Below are positions 8,343 through 16,803 of a DNA stretch of 64,000 nucleotides, piece by piece; the stretch's first letter is position 1, and each line of letters starts with the position of its first letter. Source of the stretch: Pseudomonas vlassakiae (GTDB taxonomy: Bacteria > Pseudomonadota > Gammaproteobacteria > Pseudomonadales > Pseudomonadaceae). Under the pieces are notes generated by a model, which did no database searches, was not told where the DNA came from, and saw only the letters and a list, made by a program, of their open reading frames with translations. A program made the translations under genes and the position numbers. The DNA lies in contig NZ_JABWRP020000001.1 of assembly GCF_014269035.2 (NCBI RefSeq), positions 248,001 to 312,000 of the forward strand. The letters run 5' to 3'.

Positions 8343-9092
8343 TCAAGCCGCAAACCCACCATCGGCCAGCAAGCTGGCCCCGGTGATGTAACCCGCCTCA
8401 GGCCCGGCCAGGTACGCCACGAAGCTGGCAATCTCGTCTGCCTGCCCATACCGCCCGATCGCCATCAGCGGAATCAGGCTTTCGGCGAACTCGCCACTGG
8501 CCGGGTTCATGTCGGTGTCCACCGGCCCTGGCTGCACGTTGTTCACGGTAATCCCCTGCGGCCCGAGGTCGCGGGCCATGCCCTTGGTCAGGCCGACCAG
8601 CGCCGACTTGCTCATGGCATACGGGGCGCCTCCGGCGAACGGCATGCGTTCGGCGTTGGTGCTGCCGATGTTGATGATGCGCCCGCCCTGGCCCATGTAG
8701 CGTGCTGCGGCCTGGCTGGCGACGAACACGCTGCGCACGTTGACTGCGAGGGTGCGGTCGAAGTCCGCCAGGTCGAACTCGGCCAGCGGCGCAACCGCCA
8801 GCACGCCGGCATTGTTGACCAGGATGTCGAGGCGGCCGAAAGCCTTCACCGCGTCGTCGATCGCCAGTTGCAGGGCGGCGGCGTCGGCGCTGTCGGCGCG
8901 CAAGGCCAGGGCCTGACCGCCACCAGCCTTGACCTCTTCGGCCAGCGCTTCGGCCGGGCCGGCAGAACTGACGTAGGTGAAGGCCACCTGTGCACCTTCT
9001 CGGGCCAGGCGTCGCACGATGGCTGCGCCGATACCGCGCGAGCCGCCTTGGACGAAGGCCACTTTGCCTTCGAGGGTAAGTTGCTTGGACAT
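8343..9092 (-). CDS. SDR family NAD(P)-dependent oxidoreductase (249 aa)
   Basis: A complete classical short-chain dehydrogenase. The cofactor loop is GGSRGIG (about residues 16-22), the structural NNAG is at 93-96, and the catalytic Ser144, Tyr158 and Lys162 are present (YAMSK). The C-terminal ITGASLLADGGFAA is typical of FabG-like enzymes. It should reduce a keto group or oxidise an alcohol; the substrate is unknown. The start has ribosome-site-like AGGAG upstream on the minus strand. It is divergent from a LysR regulator with a 118-bp shared region, which suggests the regulator controls it. Confidence 0.9.
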   Translation of the reverse strand: MSKQLTLEGKVAFVQGGSRGIGAAIVRRLAREGAQVAFTYVSSAGPAEALAEEVKAGGGQALALRADSADAAALQLAIDDAVKAFGRLDILVNNAGVLAVAPLAEFDLADFDRTLAVNVRSVFVASQAAARYMGQGGRIINIGSTNAERMPFAGGAPYAMSKSALVGLTKGMARDLGPQGITVNNVQPGPVDTDMNPASGEFAESLIPLMAIGRYGQADEIASFVAYLAGPEAGYITGASLLADGGFAA

Positions 9093-9149
9093 GCTGATCT
9101 CCTGCTGGAAGCAAGGCCGAATGCCTTGGATGGACGCAGTATCGACCGC

Positions 9150-9210
9150 TGATTACCTGCTGATAAGATGGCAATCACTATTAGCAGAGTAAACCTTTGG
9201 TTGGTAATCA
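9150..9210. promoter_or_regulatory. Nested inverted repeats in the SDR/LysR divergent region
   Basis: The outer pair TGATTACC (9150-9157) and GGTAATCA (9203-9210) is perfect. An inner pair CTGCTGATA (9157-9165) and TATTAGCAG (9179-9187) has one mismatch. The outer right arm touches the LysR start codon. This is a plausible LysR operator for both genes; it is inference from symmetry only. Confidence 0.45.
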
Positions 9211-10143
9211 ATGGCCATGGAATCCTTCAACGCCCTCGAGTGCTTCATCCGAAGTGCCGAGGTGGGCAGTTTCGCCGAGGCAGCCCGGCGTCTGAGCATC
9301 ACCCCGGCGGCGGTGGGCAAGCACGTTGCCCAGTTGGAGGCGCGCCTCGGGGTGCGGCTGTTCCAGCGTAGTACGCGCAAGCTGACCCTGACCGAAGCCG
9401 GGCAGCGATTTCTGGGCGAGGTGAGCGACAGCTTCCGCACCATCCAGTACGCCGTGGCCAACCTGGCCAGCGCCGAAGGGCAGCCGGCCGGGCTGCTGCG
9501 GGTGAGCATGGGTACCGTGTTCGGCCGCTTGTACGTGCTGCCGCTGCTCGGCGAGTTTCTGCAGCGTTATCCGGCGATCACCCCCGACTGGCATTTTGAC
9601 AACCGCCAGGTCGACCTGATCGGCCAGGGCTTCGATGCCGCCATAGGCGGTGGTTTCGAGCTGCCGCTGGGCGTGGTGGCGCGCAAGCTGACCCCGGCCC
9701 ATCGGGTGCTGGTGGCGGCGCCCGGCTACCTGCACCGGCACGCTGCTATCGAAGACCCGCAGGTATTGCAGCGTCACGACGGAATTCTGATCCGTTCCCC
9801 ACAGACCGGGCGTGTACGTTCCTGGCCCTTGACCAGTCGATGGCAGGAACAACAGCCGTTGCTGTTGCGCCAGGCGATGACCATGAGCGATTCGGACGCG
9901 GCGTGTGCGGTGGCGCAGCAAGGGTTGGGCATCGCCCTGGTCAGCTTGCCGTTCGCCGTGCCGTACCTGGAGGCCGGGCAGCTACAGCGGGTGTTGCCGG
10001 ACTGGTATGTGGATGACGGGCATATCAGCCTGTATTACGCGGAACACAAGCTGTTGCCGGGCAAGACCCGGGCCTTCATCGACTTTGTGGTGGAGCAGTT
10101 TGCCGAGCGGGGATTGGCGAGGCGGTTTGATGCTTTGGTCTAG
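9211..10143 (+). CDS. LysR-type transcriptional regulator (310 aa)
   Basis: An N-terminal winged helix-turn-helix is visible (AEVGSFAEAARRLSITPAAVGKHVAQLEARLGVRLFQRS, residues about 15-50; the recognition helix contains SITPAAVGKHVAQLE). The rest is the effector-binding domain of the family, with normal length. ATG 9211 or 9217 may be the start; 9211 has no strong ribosome site but the frame begins there. It is divergent from the SDR gene and its likely target. The inducer cannot be inferred. Confidence 0.9.
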   Translation: MAMESFNALECFIRSAEVGSFAEAARRLSITPAAVGKHVAQLEARLGVRLFQRSTRKLTLTEAGQRFLGEVSDSFRTIQYAVANLASAEGQPAGLLRVSMGTVFGRLYVLPLLGEFLQRYPAITPDWHFDNRQVDLIGQGFDAAIGGGFELPLGVVARKLTPAHRVLVAAPGYLHRHAAIEDPQVLQRHDGILIRSPQTGRVRSWPLTSRWQEQQPLLLRQAMTMSDSDAACAVAQQGLGIALVSLPFAVPYLEAGQLQRVLPDWYVDDGHISLYYAEHKLLPGKTRAFIDFVVEQFAERGLARRFDALV

Positions 10144-10155
10144 AGTGGTGCCGCC

Positions 10156-10626
10156 TCAGGCGACATCGATGATGTAGAAAAGCTGATCCCCAAGCCTTAC
10201 CTCATCCTCGACCTTCTTGCCCACCAGCTGCTGCCCCAAGGGCGAACGGGGCGTGATCACGGTCACCCACTCATCGCCTTCGCCAATCTTCAATCCTGCC
10301 GCTTCAGGCCCAAGGAACAGCACGCGCTGCCCACCGTCCTCATCCTCCAGGGTCACCAGATTGCTCACCTGCACCCCTTGCGCCGGGTCATACTCGCGCA
10401 ACAGCAACTGCTGATAAGTCAGCAGCGCCTGGCGAATCTCGGCCGTGCGCCGCGCCTGCCCGGTGGCCAGGTACGACGCTTCCAGCCCCAGGGTGTCGTA
10501 CTTGTTCTCGGCGATGTTCTCTTCGGCGGTGGCCGCTTCGTAGGCGGTCTGAGCCGCGCGACGCAATACCTCCATGTCGGTTTCCAGGGCTGCGACGATG
10601 CGCGTGAGCAGGATGGCCTTGTCCAT
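10156..10626 (-). CDS. GreA/GreB-family transcription elongation factor-like protein (156 aa)
   Basis: ATG 10626 starts MDKAILLTRIVAALETDMEV. The N-terminal part is a helical hairpin with acidic residues at the tip (TAEENIAENKYDT), as in Gre factors that insert into the RNA polymerase secondary channel. The C-terminal half (about residues 85-156) is the FKBP-like Gre domain, with the ending SPLGQQLVGKKVEDEVRL. Length is that of GreB. It may be a Gre paralogue with altered activity rather than canonical GreA or GreB. It begins 2 bp after the stop of the membrane protein gene upstream, so the two form an operon. Confidence 0.75.
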   Translation of the reverse strand: MDKAILLTRIVAALETDMEVLRRAAQTAYEAATAEENIAENKYDTLGLEASYLATGQARRTAEIRQALLTYQQLLLREYDPAQGVQVSNLVTLEDEDGGQRVLFLGPEAAGLKIGEGDEWVTVITPRSPLGQQLVGKKVEDEVRLGDQLFYIIDVA

Positions 10627-10628
10627 GG

Positions 10629-11015
10629 TCAGTAACAGAACTCCAACACGTTGGCCTGGCTCTTCTCGGTCGGCGCGGTACGGTTCTGCGCAAGCCAGAA
10701 CTGGCACTTGGGGCTGTTGAGGTTGCGTGGGTTGCCTTGGGCAGCCTCAGCGGCCTGCTGGATTTGCTGCTGGTGCAGGATGTCCTTGTAGCGCTCGAAC
10801 ATCTCGCGCTGCGCGTCCACCGGCTGTGCCGGTGCAGGCTTGCTGTAGGCCGGCGCCACCGCCTGGGCCACGGGGGCCACCTGTTCGGGCCACAGCTGCA
10901 GCGCCAGCCACAGGCTCAGGCCAATCGCCACGGCGCCGAGCCACAGGCCCAAGGCCACGCAGAAAATCAGTTGCAGCGGTTTGAGGGTGATCTTCAATTC
11001 ACGTTGGCGGGGCAT
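10629..11015 (-). CDS. Single-pass membrane protein of unknown function (128 aa)
   Basis: ATG 11015 starts MPRQRELKITLKPLQLIF. One long hydrophobic helix (about residues 17-42) follows a basic N-terminal segment, so the C-terminal part should be periplasmic. The outer part is Gln/Ala-rich, with a probable helix (DAQREMFERYKDILHQQQIQQ) and two cysteines near the end (SPKCQFW and EFCY). No family is recognised. It lies 2 bp upstream of the Gre-like gene on the same strand and divergent from earP with 129 bp between. Confidence 0.7.
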   Translation of the reverse strand: MPRQRELKITLKPLQLIFCVALGLWLGAVAIGLSLWLALQLWPEQVAPVAQAVAPAYSKPAPAQPVDAQREMFERYKDILHQQQIQQAAEAAQGNPRNLNSPKCQFWLAQNRTAPTEKSQANVLEFCY

Positions 11016-11144
11016 GGCAGCTTCCTGGCAGAGCGGGCGAAGGGGGCATTGTCGCATGCTGCTGGAGAATTTTTGTGCGGCGCTTTTGTCGACGACGAAT
11101 TATCCGCAGAATTCGCCCTTTTCGTGCAAGGCAAGGCAGGGCAT

Positions 11145-12278
11145 ATGAAAACCACCTGGGACATTTTCTGCAGTGTCGTCGACAACTATGGCGATATAGG
11201 TGTGACCTGGCGCCTGGCCCGGCAGCTGGTGGCCGAGCACGACCTGGCGGTGCGCCTGTGGGTGGACGACCTGAATGCCTTCGTGCCGCTGTGCCCGGGC
11301 GCCGATGCCGGTGCCGCGCAGCAATGGCAGCAGGGGGTCGAGGTGCGTGCCTGGCCTGCCGACTGGCAGCCCGCAGAGCCGGCCGACGTGGTGATCGGTG
11401 CCTTTGCCTGCCAGTTGCCGGCGGCCTACATCGAGGCGATGCGTGCTCGTCCGGCACCGGTGCTGTGGCTTAACCTTGAATACCTCAGTGCCGAGGACTG
11501 GGTCGAAGGCTGCCATGGCTTGCCATCGCCCCAGCCCAATGGCCTGCGCAAGGTGTTCTTCTTTCCGGGCTTCACCGACAAGACCGGTGGGCTGTTGCGC
11601 GAGGCCAGCCTGCTGCCGCGCCGGCAAGCCTTTGAGCAGTCGGCCGAGGCGCGTGCGGCGTTTCTCCAGAGCCTGGGCGTACAGGCGCAGCCTGGCGCGC
11701 TGCTGCTGTCGCTGTTCGCCTACGAAAACGGGCAGCTGGGGCGCTGGCTCGATGCGCTGGCCGAAGATGCCCAGCCGGTTCACCTGCTGGTCCCGCAAGG
11801 GCGCATCCTCGGCGACCTGGGGGCTTGGCTGGGTGAGCAGCAACTGCAAGCTGGCGCTGTGCACCAGCGCGGCACCTTGACCGTGCAAATCCTGCCGTTC
11901 GTCAGTCAGGATGACTATGACCGTCTGCTGTGGAGCTGCGATTTCAACGCGGTGCGCGGGGAAGATTCGTTCGTCCGCGCCCAGTGGGCCGGACGGCCGA
12001 TGCTGTGGCACATCTATGTGCAGGAGGAAAATGCCCACTGGGAAAAGCTCGAAGCCTTCCTCAGCCATTATCGACAGGGCTTGTCGGACGCCGCCAGCGG
12101 GGCGCTGATGGCCTTTTGGCGTGCCTGGAACATGAACCGCGACATGCACGCGGCCTGGCAAGAGGCCCGCAAACACTGGGCGGAACTGCAGCAGCACGCC
12201 CGTGATTGGGCCACTTGCCAGGCCGCTCGGCCGGACCTTGCCAAGGCGCTGGTACAGTTTTACCGAAATTGGCTATGA
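11145..12278 (+). CDS. earP: EF-P arginine rhamnosyltransferase EarP (377 aa)
   Basis: ATG 11145 gives MKTTWDIFCSVVDNYGDIGV, the canonical EarP start, with catalytic-region Asp13 and Asp17. The donor-binding segment FNAVRGEDSFVRAQWAGRP carries Glu273 as in characterised P. putida EarP. EarP transfers rhamnose from dTDP-beta-L-rhamnose onto Arg32 of EF-P with inversion, a GT-B fold enzyme of the cytoplasm. The next gene is efp, 48 bp downstream, and its product has the acceptor Arg32. The reading frame extends further upstream (to 10737) but only over the opposite strand of neighbouring genes. The call is secure from motif and neighbour. Confidence 0.97.
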   Translation: MKTTWDIFCSVVDNYGDIGVTWRLARQLVAEHDLAVRLWVDDLNAFVPLCPGADAGAAQQWQQGVEVRAWPADWQPAEPADVVIGAFACQLPAAYIEAMRARPAPVLWLNLEYLSAEDWVEGCHGLPSPQPNGLRKVFFFPGFTDKTGGLLREASLLPRRQAFEQSAEARAAFLQSLGVQAQPGALLLSLFAYENGQLGRWLDALAEDAQPVHLLVPQGRILGDLGAWLGEQQLQAGAVHQRGTLTVQILPFVSQDDYDRLLWSCDFNAVRGEDSFVRAQWAGRPMLWHIYVQEENAHWEKLEAFLSHYRQGLSDAASGALMAFWRAWNMNRDMHAAWQEARKHWAELQQHARDWATCQAARPDLAKALVQFYRNWL

Positions 12279-12326
12279 TATGCGGCCTCGATTTTTATAA
12301 ATCCATCCAGATTCGGATACTTCGTA

Positions 12327-12896
12327 ATGAAAACTGGTAAAGAACTGAAACCCGGTACCGTACTGCGGATCGACAACGACCCGTGGCTGGTTCAGAAAGC
12401 CGAGTTCACCAAGTCGGGTCGCAACAGCGCGATCATGAAGACCAAGCTGAAGAACCTGCTGACCGGCTACAAGACTGAAACCGTCTACGGTGCAGACGAC
12501 AAGCTGGACGACGTGATCCTGGATCGCAAAGAAGCGACCCTGTCGTTCATCAACGGTGACGAATACACCTTCATGGACACCACCGACTACACCATGTACG
12601 AGCTGAACGCCGAGGACATCGAAGCCGTTCTGCCGTACATCGAAGAAGGCATGGAAGACGTCTGCGAAGCCGTGTTCTTCGAAGGCCGCCTGGTATCGGT
12701 TGAACTGCCGACCACCATCAGCCGTCAGGTCGAGTACACCGAGAACGCTGCTCGCGGCGACACCTCGGGCAAGGTCATGAAGCCTGCCAAGCTGAAGAAC
12801 GGTACCGAGATCTCGGTAGCCGACTTCATCGAGATCGGTGAGTTCATCGACATCGACACGCGCGACAACAGCTTCAAAGGCCGCTCCAAGAAGTAA
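12327..12896 (+). CDS. efp: Translation elongation factor P (189 aa)
   Basis: Full-length EF-P with three beta domains. Domain I has the acceptor loop TKSGRNSA with Arg32 at the tip in place of the Lys that is beta-lysylated in E. coli, fitting rhamnosylation by the EarP gene just upstream. EF-P binds between the P and E sites of the ribosome and relieves stalling at polyproline stretches. A possible -10 (TATGAT) lies at 12,274-12,279 in the end of earP, so efp may also have its own promoter. An intrinsic terminator closes it 17 bp after the stop. Codon use is strongly optimised, as expected for a highly expressed gene. Confidence 0.98.
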   Translation: MKTGKELKPGTVLRIDNDPWLVQKAEFTKSGRNSAIMKTKLKNLLTGYKTETVYGADDKLDDVILDRKEATLSFINGDEYTFMDTTDYTMYELNAEDIEAVLPYIEEGMEDVCEAVFFEGRLVSVELPTTISRQVEYTENAARGDTSGKVMKPAKLKNGTEISVADFIEIGEFIDIDTRDNSFKGRSKK

Positions 12897-12913
12897 TCCT
12901 TCTTGCGAAACGC

Positions 12914-12941
12914 AAAAACCCGGCCTTGGCCGGGTTTTTTT
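12914..12941. terminator. Bidirectional intrinsic terminator between efp and ohr
   Basis: The AAAAACCCGGCC/GGCCGGGTTTTTT stem has a TT loop, with A- and T-runs on both sides, between the convergent efp and ohr genes. Confidence 0.9.
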
Positions 12942-12952
12942 GTGCCTGTGAT

Positions 12953-13381
12953 TTACACGGTCACGTGCAGGCGCACGTCCACATTGCCGCGGGTGGCGTT
13001 GGAATAAGGGCAGACCTTATGAGCCTTTTCCACCAGCGCTTCGGCGTCAGCCTGGGCCAGGCCCGGCAGGTTGATGTTCAGGTCGATGTCCAGGCCGAAA
13101 CCACCAGGGATCTGGCCGATGCCGACCTTGGCGGTGATCGAGGCATCCGCGGGCAGGGCTTTCTTCTCCTGGCCGGCAACGAACTTCAGTGCGCCGATGA
13201 AGCAGGCCGAGTAGCCGGCGGCGAACATCTGTTCAGGGTTGGTGCCGTCACCACCGGCGCCGCCGAGTTCCTTGGGGGTGCTCAGCCTGACTTCCAGCTT
13301 GCCGTCGCTGGAGCGGGATTTGCCGTCGCGACCGCCGGTGGAAGTGGCTTCTGCGATGTACAGCGGAGTGACCTTTTGCAT
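12953..13381 (-). CDS. ohr: Organic hydroperoxide resistance protein Ohr (142 aa)
   Basis: Both redox cysteines of Ohr are in place: Cys60 in GYSACFIGAL and Cys124 in HKVCPYSNATRGN. The family reduces fatty-acid and other organic hydroperoxides using lipoyl-type thiols. Length is typical (about 142 aa). The gene starts at ATG 13381 and is transcribed away from the terminator shared with efp. The MarR-type repressor OhrR gene lies upstream on the same strand with 141 bp between, and a direct-repeat operator candidate sits in that gap, so peroxide induction is likely. Confidence 0.96.
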   Translation of the reverse strand: MQKVTPLYIAEATSTGGRDGKSRSSDGKLEVRLSTPKELGGAGGDGTNPEQMFAAGYSACFIGALKFVAGQEKKALPADASITAKVGIGQIPGGFGLDIDLNINLPGLAQADAEALVEKAHKVCPYSNATRGNVDVRLHVTV

Positions 13382-13449
13382 CTTGAGCCTCGCTAGTGTG
13401 CTGTGCGCCCCTGGTGATCAGGTGGCGTCGTGTGGGTACGGGATTTAAA

Positions 13450-13475
13450 TTAGCGCGCAATTAGTTAGTGCGCAA
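13450..13475. promoter_or_regulatory. Direct-repeat OhrR operator candidate before ohr
   Basis: Two copies of TTAG[CT]GCGCAA lie at 13,450-13,460 and 13,465-13,475, spaced 15 bp start to start, in an AT-rich patch between ohrR and ohr. Their placement 70-95 bp upstream of the ohr start fits an operator or an upstream binding site. Binding is inferred. Confidence 0.5.
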
Positions 13476-13522
13476 GATAAATATTCACCGTTCATCGGAA
13501 CGAGCAACACACAGCGTAGCCG

Positions 13523-13978
13523 TCAGAGGTTTTTTTGCAGGCTGTCGCGCAGCTCCAGCAGGTCAGTCTGCAGCTGTTGCAGGCGTTCGAGGCTGCGGCC
13601 GCTGGCCTTCAGAATGCATTGGGGCACTTCCCGAGCCTGCTGCTGCAGGGCGCGGCCCTTGTCGGTCAGCTGCACCAGCACCACACGCTCATCTTCGCGG
13701 CTGCGGTTGCGCTGCAGCAGGCCTTCGCTTTCCAGGCGCTTGAGCAGGGGCGTGAGCGAACCGGGGTCGGTCAGCAGGTGCTGGCTGATTTCGCCTACGG
13801 TAAGACCGTCCTGCTCCCACAGCACGAGCATGGCCAGATACTGCGGGTAGGTCAGGCCCAGTGCTTGCAGCAGAGGCTTGTAGACCTTGGTCATCAGCAA
13901 CGAGGTGGAGTGCAGAGCAAAGCAGACCTGGTTGTCCAGCAGCAGCTCGTCACAAGAGGCTTGAGTGTTGGCGTTCAT
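13523..13978 (-). CDS. ohrR: MarR-family peroxide sensor OhrR (151 aa)
   Basis: A MarR-type winged helix-turn-helix protein (recognition helix GSLTPLLKRLESEGLL, wing SREDERVV). The peroxide-sensing cysteine is in DNQVCFALHS (Cys19), and a second cysteine at 121 (VPQCI) would allow the two-cysteine mechanism known for Xanthomonas OhrR; Cys9 is an extra one. Reduced OhrR represses ohr and is released on oxidation by organic hydroperoxides. The gene lies directly upstream of ohr on the same strand, the classic pair. Confidence 0.92.
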   Translation of the reverse strand: MNANTQASCDELLLDNQVCFALHSTSLLMTKVYKPLLQALGLTYPQYLAMLVLWEQDGLTVGEISQHLLTDPGSLTPLLKRLESEGLLQRNRSREDERVVLVQLTDKGRALQQQAREVPQCILKASGRSLERLQQLQTDLLELRDSLQKNL

Positions 13979-14033
13979 GCAGGTCCTTGAATGTCATCAA
14001 TGGAGAAATCTAGCACGCTGAAGGTTGGGGCGC

Positions 14034-14990
14034 TTACTGCCAGCGCAGTTCACTGCGCAGCGCCAGGTCCCAGGGTGGAACCGGGCTGAAGCGGCTCTTG
14101 AGAAATTCGAGCAGCAAACGGCTGCGAGAGTTCGTTTCATGTTCAAGGCGCAGTGCATAAATGCCGCTGGTTTCGGCTTCGGGCAGGCCGCTGTCGCAGA
14201 ACAGCGGCAGCAGTTCGCCGCGCAGCAGGTAGTCGCTGATCAGCCAGGTAGGCAGGTGGGCGATGCCGAGGCCGGCGAGGGCGCCGAACAGCAGGGTCTC
14301 GGCGTTGTTGGCAGCCATGCGCATGCGCGCCGGGCGGTACAGGCGCATCTGCCCGTCGACTGCGAAGCGCCAGGCGAACGGTGGTGCCAGGCCGTCCCAG
14401 TCGAGGCCGTCGTGGCCGGGCAGCTCGCTGGGGCAGCTGGGCATGCCGCGGCTGGCCAGGTAGGCCGGGCTGGCGCAGGCGATGCGTACCATGTGCGCCA
14501 GCTTGGTGGCCACCAGCCGGGTATCGGCCAAGGGGCCGGCGCGCAGCACCAGGTCGACCTCGCCCAGGTGGCTGCCATGCAGGTCGACGAAACTGTCGAT
14601 CAGGCGCAATTGCACGTCCAGGCCCGGATAGGCCACCAGGAAATCGGCGATTGCCGGCGCCAGGTGACGGCGGCCGAAGGCGGCCGGGGCATCGATGCGG
14701 ATCAAGCCTTCCGGGGCACTGCTCAGCGATACGGCTTCGGCGCGGGCCAGGCGCAGCTCTTCGAGAATGCGCCGGGCGCGTTCGGCAAAGGCATTGCCCG
14801 CCGGGGTGGCGCGTACGGCATGGGTGCTGCGCGTGAACAGGCGGCTACCGACGGCGCTCTCCAGGTTGTCGATGCGCCGAGCCACGGCGGACGGGGTCAG
14901 TGGATGGCGGCGAGCGGCAGCAGAGAAGCTTCCGCTATCCAGCACATCAAGAAACAGGCTCAACTGGTCGGTCAGGGTGTCGGGGTTCAT
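14034..14990 (-). CDS. LysR-type transcriptional regulator (318 aa)
   Basis: ATG 14990 (MNPDTLTDQLSLFLDVLDSG) is the usual LysR start; a longer opening to 15254 crosses the divergent gene and is rejected. The winged helix is AARRHPLTPSAVARRIDNLE and the domain continues to about residue 65. The effector domain shows the normal length. It is divergent from the TSUP permease with 112 bp between, which suggests it regulates that gene. The ligand is unknown. Confidence 0.9.
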   Translation of the reverse strand: MNPDTLTDQLSLFLDVLDSGSFSAAARRHPLTPSAVARRIDNLESAVGSRLFTRSTHAVRATPAGNAFAERARRILEELRLARAEAVSLSSAPEGLIRIDAPAAFGRRHLAPAIADFLVAYPGLDVQLRLIDSFVDLHGSHLGEVDLVLRAGPLADTRLVATKLAHMVRIACASPAYLASRGMPSCPSELPGHDGLDWDGLAPPFAWRFAVDGQMRLYRPARMRMAANNAETLLFGALAGLGIAHLPTWLISDYLLRGELLPLFCDSGLPEAETSGIYALRLEHETNSRSRLLLEFLKSRFSPVPPWDLALRSELRWQ

Positions 14991-15008
14991 GATCATTCGC
15001 TTTTGCAA

Positions 15009-15043
15009 GAAACGCATAGCCATTGTGCGTTGCTGTGCGTTTC
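15009..15043. promoter_or_regulatory. Inverted repeat in the LysR/TSUP divergent region
   Basis: GAAACGCA (15,009-15,016) and TGCGTTTC (15,036-15,043) are perfect 8-bp complements 19 bp apart. It is a possible LysR binding site; no further support. Confidence 0.35.
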
Positions 15044-15102
15044 CCCGCCAGAGCGCAATCGTTAGCATGCCCGCATTACCAACGCAGGCGGATGAGGCCC
15101 TG

Positions 15103-15852
15103 ATGATCGAGTGGTTGTTGTATATCGTACTGGGCGCCGGCCTGGGCACCATGGGTGGGTTGTTCGGTATCGGCGGCGGGCTGATCGCCATCCCGGCACT
15201 GGGCGTGCTGTTTGGCCTCGACCAGCAGTTGGCGCAAGGCACGGCGCTGGTCATGGTGGTGCCGAACGTGCTGCTGGCGCTGTGGCGTTATCACCAGCGC
15301 AACCGCATCGAGCTGCGCCATGCCGTGCCGCTTTCTTTGTGCAGCTTCCTGTTCGCCTGGCTCGGCTCGGTCTGGGCGGTGGGTATCGATGCCCACTCGA
15401 TGCGCCTGGGCTTTGTCGGCTTCCTGGTGGCGCTGGCGATCTGGAACGTGGCGCGGATGTTCCTCAAGGTCTCGCCGCCCAGCGCCGAGCTGCGTTACGC
15501 CTGGCCCTGGCTGGGTGTGCTGGGCAGCTTTGCCGGCACCATGGGCGGGTTGTTCGGTGTCGGCGGTGCCGTGGTGGCCACGCCGATCCTGACCAGTGTG
15601 TTCGGTACCACCCAGGTGGTGGCGCAGGGCCTGTCGCTGGCGCTCGCGGCGCCGAGTACCTTGGTGACCCTGGTGACCTATGGGGTGCACCACAGCGTCG
15701 ACTGGAGCGTGGGTATTCCCCTGGCAGTCGGCGGGCTGTTGAGCATCAGCTGGGGGGTAAGGCTGGCGCACGCGCTGCCCGAGAAAGCACTGCGGGCGAT
15801 GTTCTGTGTGTTCCTGGTGGTGTGTGCGGTGATGCTGGGCTTCGAGGTGTAG
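15103..15852 (+). CDS. TSUP-family (TauE/SafE-like) membrane permease (249 aa)
   Basis: ATG 15103 (MIEWLLYIVLGAGLGTMGGL) places the first helix at the N terminus; ATG 15067 would add 12 residues and is possible. The family hallmark, two repeats each with a glycine-rich re-entrant segment, is visible as GGLFGIGGGLIAIPAL (about residues 18-33) and GGLFGVGGAVVATPIL (about 148-163). The protein has about 8 membrane helices. Such carriers export sulfite, sulfoacetate or other organosulfur and carboxylate anions; the substrate is not known. LysR genes flank it on both sides, the left one divergent. Confidence 0.88.
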   Translation: MIEWLLYIVLGAGLGTMGGLFGIGGGLIAIPALGVLFGLDQQLAQGTALVMVVPNVLLALWRYHQRNRIELRHAVPLSLCSFLFAWLGSVWAVGIDAHSMRLGFVGFLVALAIWNVARMFLKVSPPSAELRYAWPWLGVLGSFAGTMGGLFGVGGAVVATPILTSVFGTTQVVAQGLSLALAAPSTLVTLVTYGVHHSVDWSVGIPLAVGGLLSISWGVRLAHALPEKALRAMFCVFLVVCAVMLGFEV

Positions 15853-15855
15853 GGG

Positions 15856-16707
15856 TCACATGAACCCCTCGACGATGTAGTCGGCCATGCAGTCGGTGAT
15901 CGGCGACTGGCTCTGGCTGTTGCGCAACAGCATCACGTTGGCCACCGGCAACTGCGGCAAGCCTTCGTTTTCGCCGAGAATGCGCAGGTTGCCGCCGATC
16001 AGGCTCTGCAATTGCGCGGTCACTGCCAACCCTGCGGTGACGATGGCAAAGATCGCTGCCAGGCTGGGGCTGGTGTAGGCGATGCGGTAGTCGATGCCTT
16101 GGGCCTCCAGAGCGTTGCAGGTCCAGGCACGGCAGAAGCAGTCGGTGTTGAACAGCGCCAAGGGCATTGGCCGTTGTTCCTGCGGGCAGAAGCCTTCGGC
16201 GGCTGCCCATACCAGGCGTTCCTGACGCAGCAACTGGCCAACCTCGTTGCCCGGTTCGCGGGTGACGATGGTCAGGTCCAGGTCCTGGCGCAGCATCAAT
16301 TGCCTGGACGAGTCGCAATGCACCTCCACCTGCACCAGCGGGTAGGCCTGGGCGAAGCTGGAGAGGATGGTCGGCAGGAAGCGCATGGCGTAGTCGTCCG
16401 GCGTGCCGATGCGCACCATCCCGACCATGTGTGGCATGCGCAGGGTGTTGAACACTTCGCCATGCAATTTGAGGATGCGCCGGGCGTAGCCGAGCAGCAC
16501 CTGGCCCTCGGCGGTAAGCCGGACCTGACGGCCGTCACGCTCGAACAACTGGCGCTGCAGGATGTCTTCTTCCAGGCGTTTCATCTGCATGCTCACCGCC
16601 GACTGGGTGCGGTTGACCACTTCACCGGCGCGGGTGAAGCCGCCTTGTTCGGCGATGGCGACAAAGGTGCGCAGCACGTCGGCATCAAGGCTCTGGTACT
16701 GGGACAT
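15856..16707 (-). CDS. LysR-type transcriptional regulator (283 aa)
   Basis: ATG 16707 gives MSQYQSLDADVLRTFVAIAEQ. The winged-helix region is TRAGEVVNRTQSAVSMQMKR with the usual QSAVSMQMKRLEE recognition helix. The effector domain carries several cysteines (NTDCFCRAWTCNAL), unusual enough to note. It stops 4 bp from the TSUP stop, in convergent order. On its other side lies a divergent DUF1127 gene, 96 bp away. Confidence 0.88.
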   Translation of the reverse strand: MSQYQSLDADVLRTFVAIAEQGGFTRAGEVVNRTQSAVSMQMKRLEEDILQRQLFERDGRQVRLTAEGQVLLGYARRILKLHGEVFNTLRMPHMVGMVRIGTPDDYAMRFLPTILSSFAQAYPLVQVEVHCDSSRQLMLRQDLDLTIVTREPGNEVGQLLRQERLVWAAAEGFCPQEQRPMPLALFNTDCFCRAWTCNALEAQGIDYRIAYTSPSLAAIFAIVTAGLAVTAQLQSLIGGNLRILGENEGLPQLPVANVMLLRNSQSQSPITDCMADYIVEGFM

Positions 16708-16803
16708 TGCATCAATCTCCGAGATGCATGGCATCAGAAACATTCGTTGGATTGATCTTAAGCCTGGGCGGAAACTGAAGCCATCAACACGAAGGGCTTC
16801 ACG

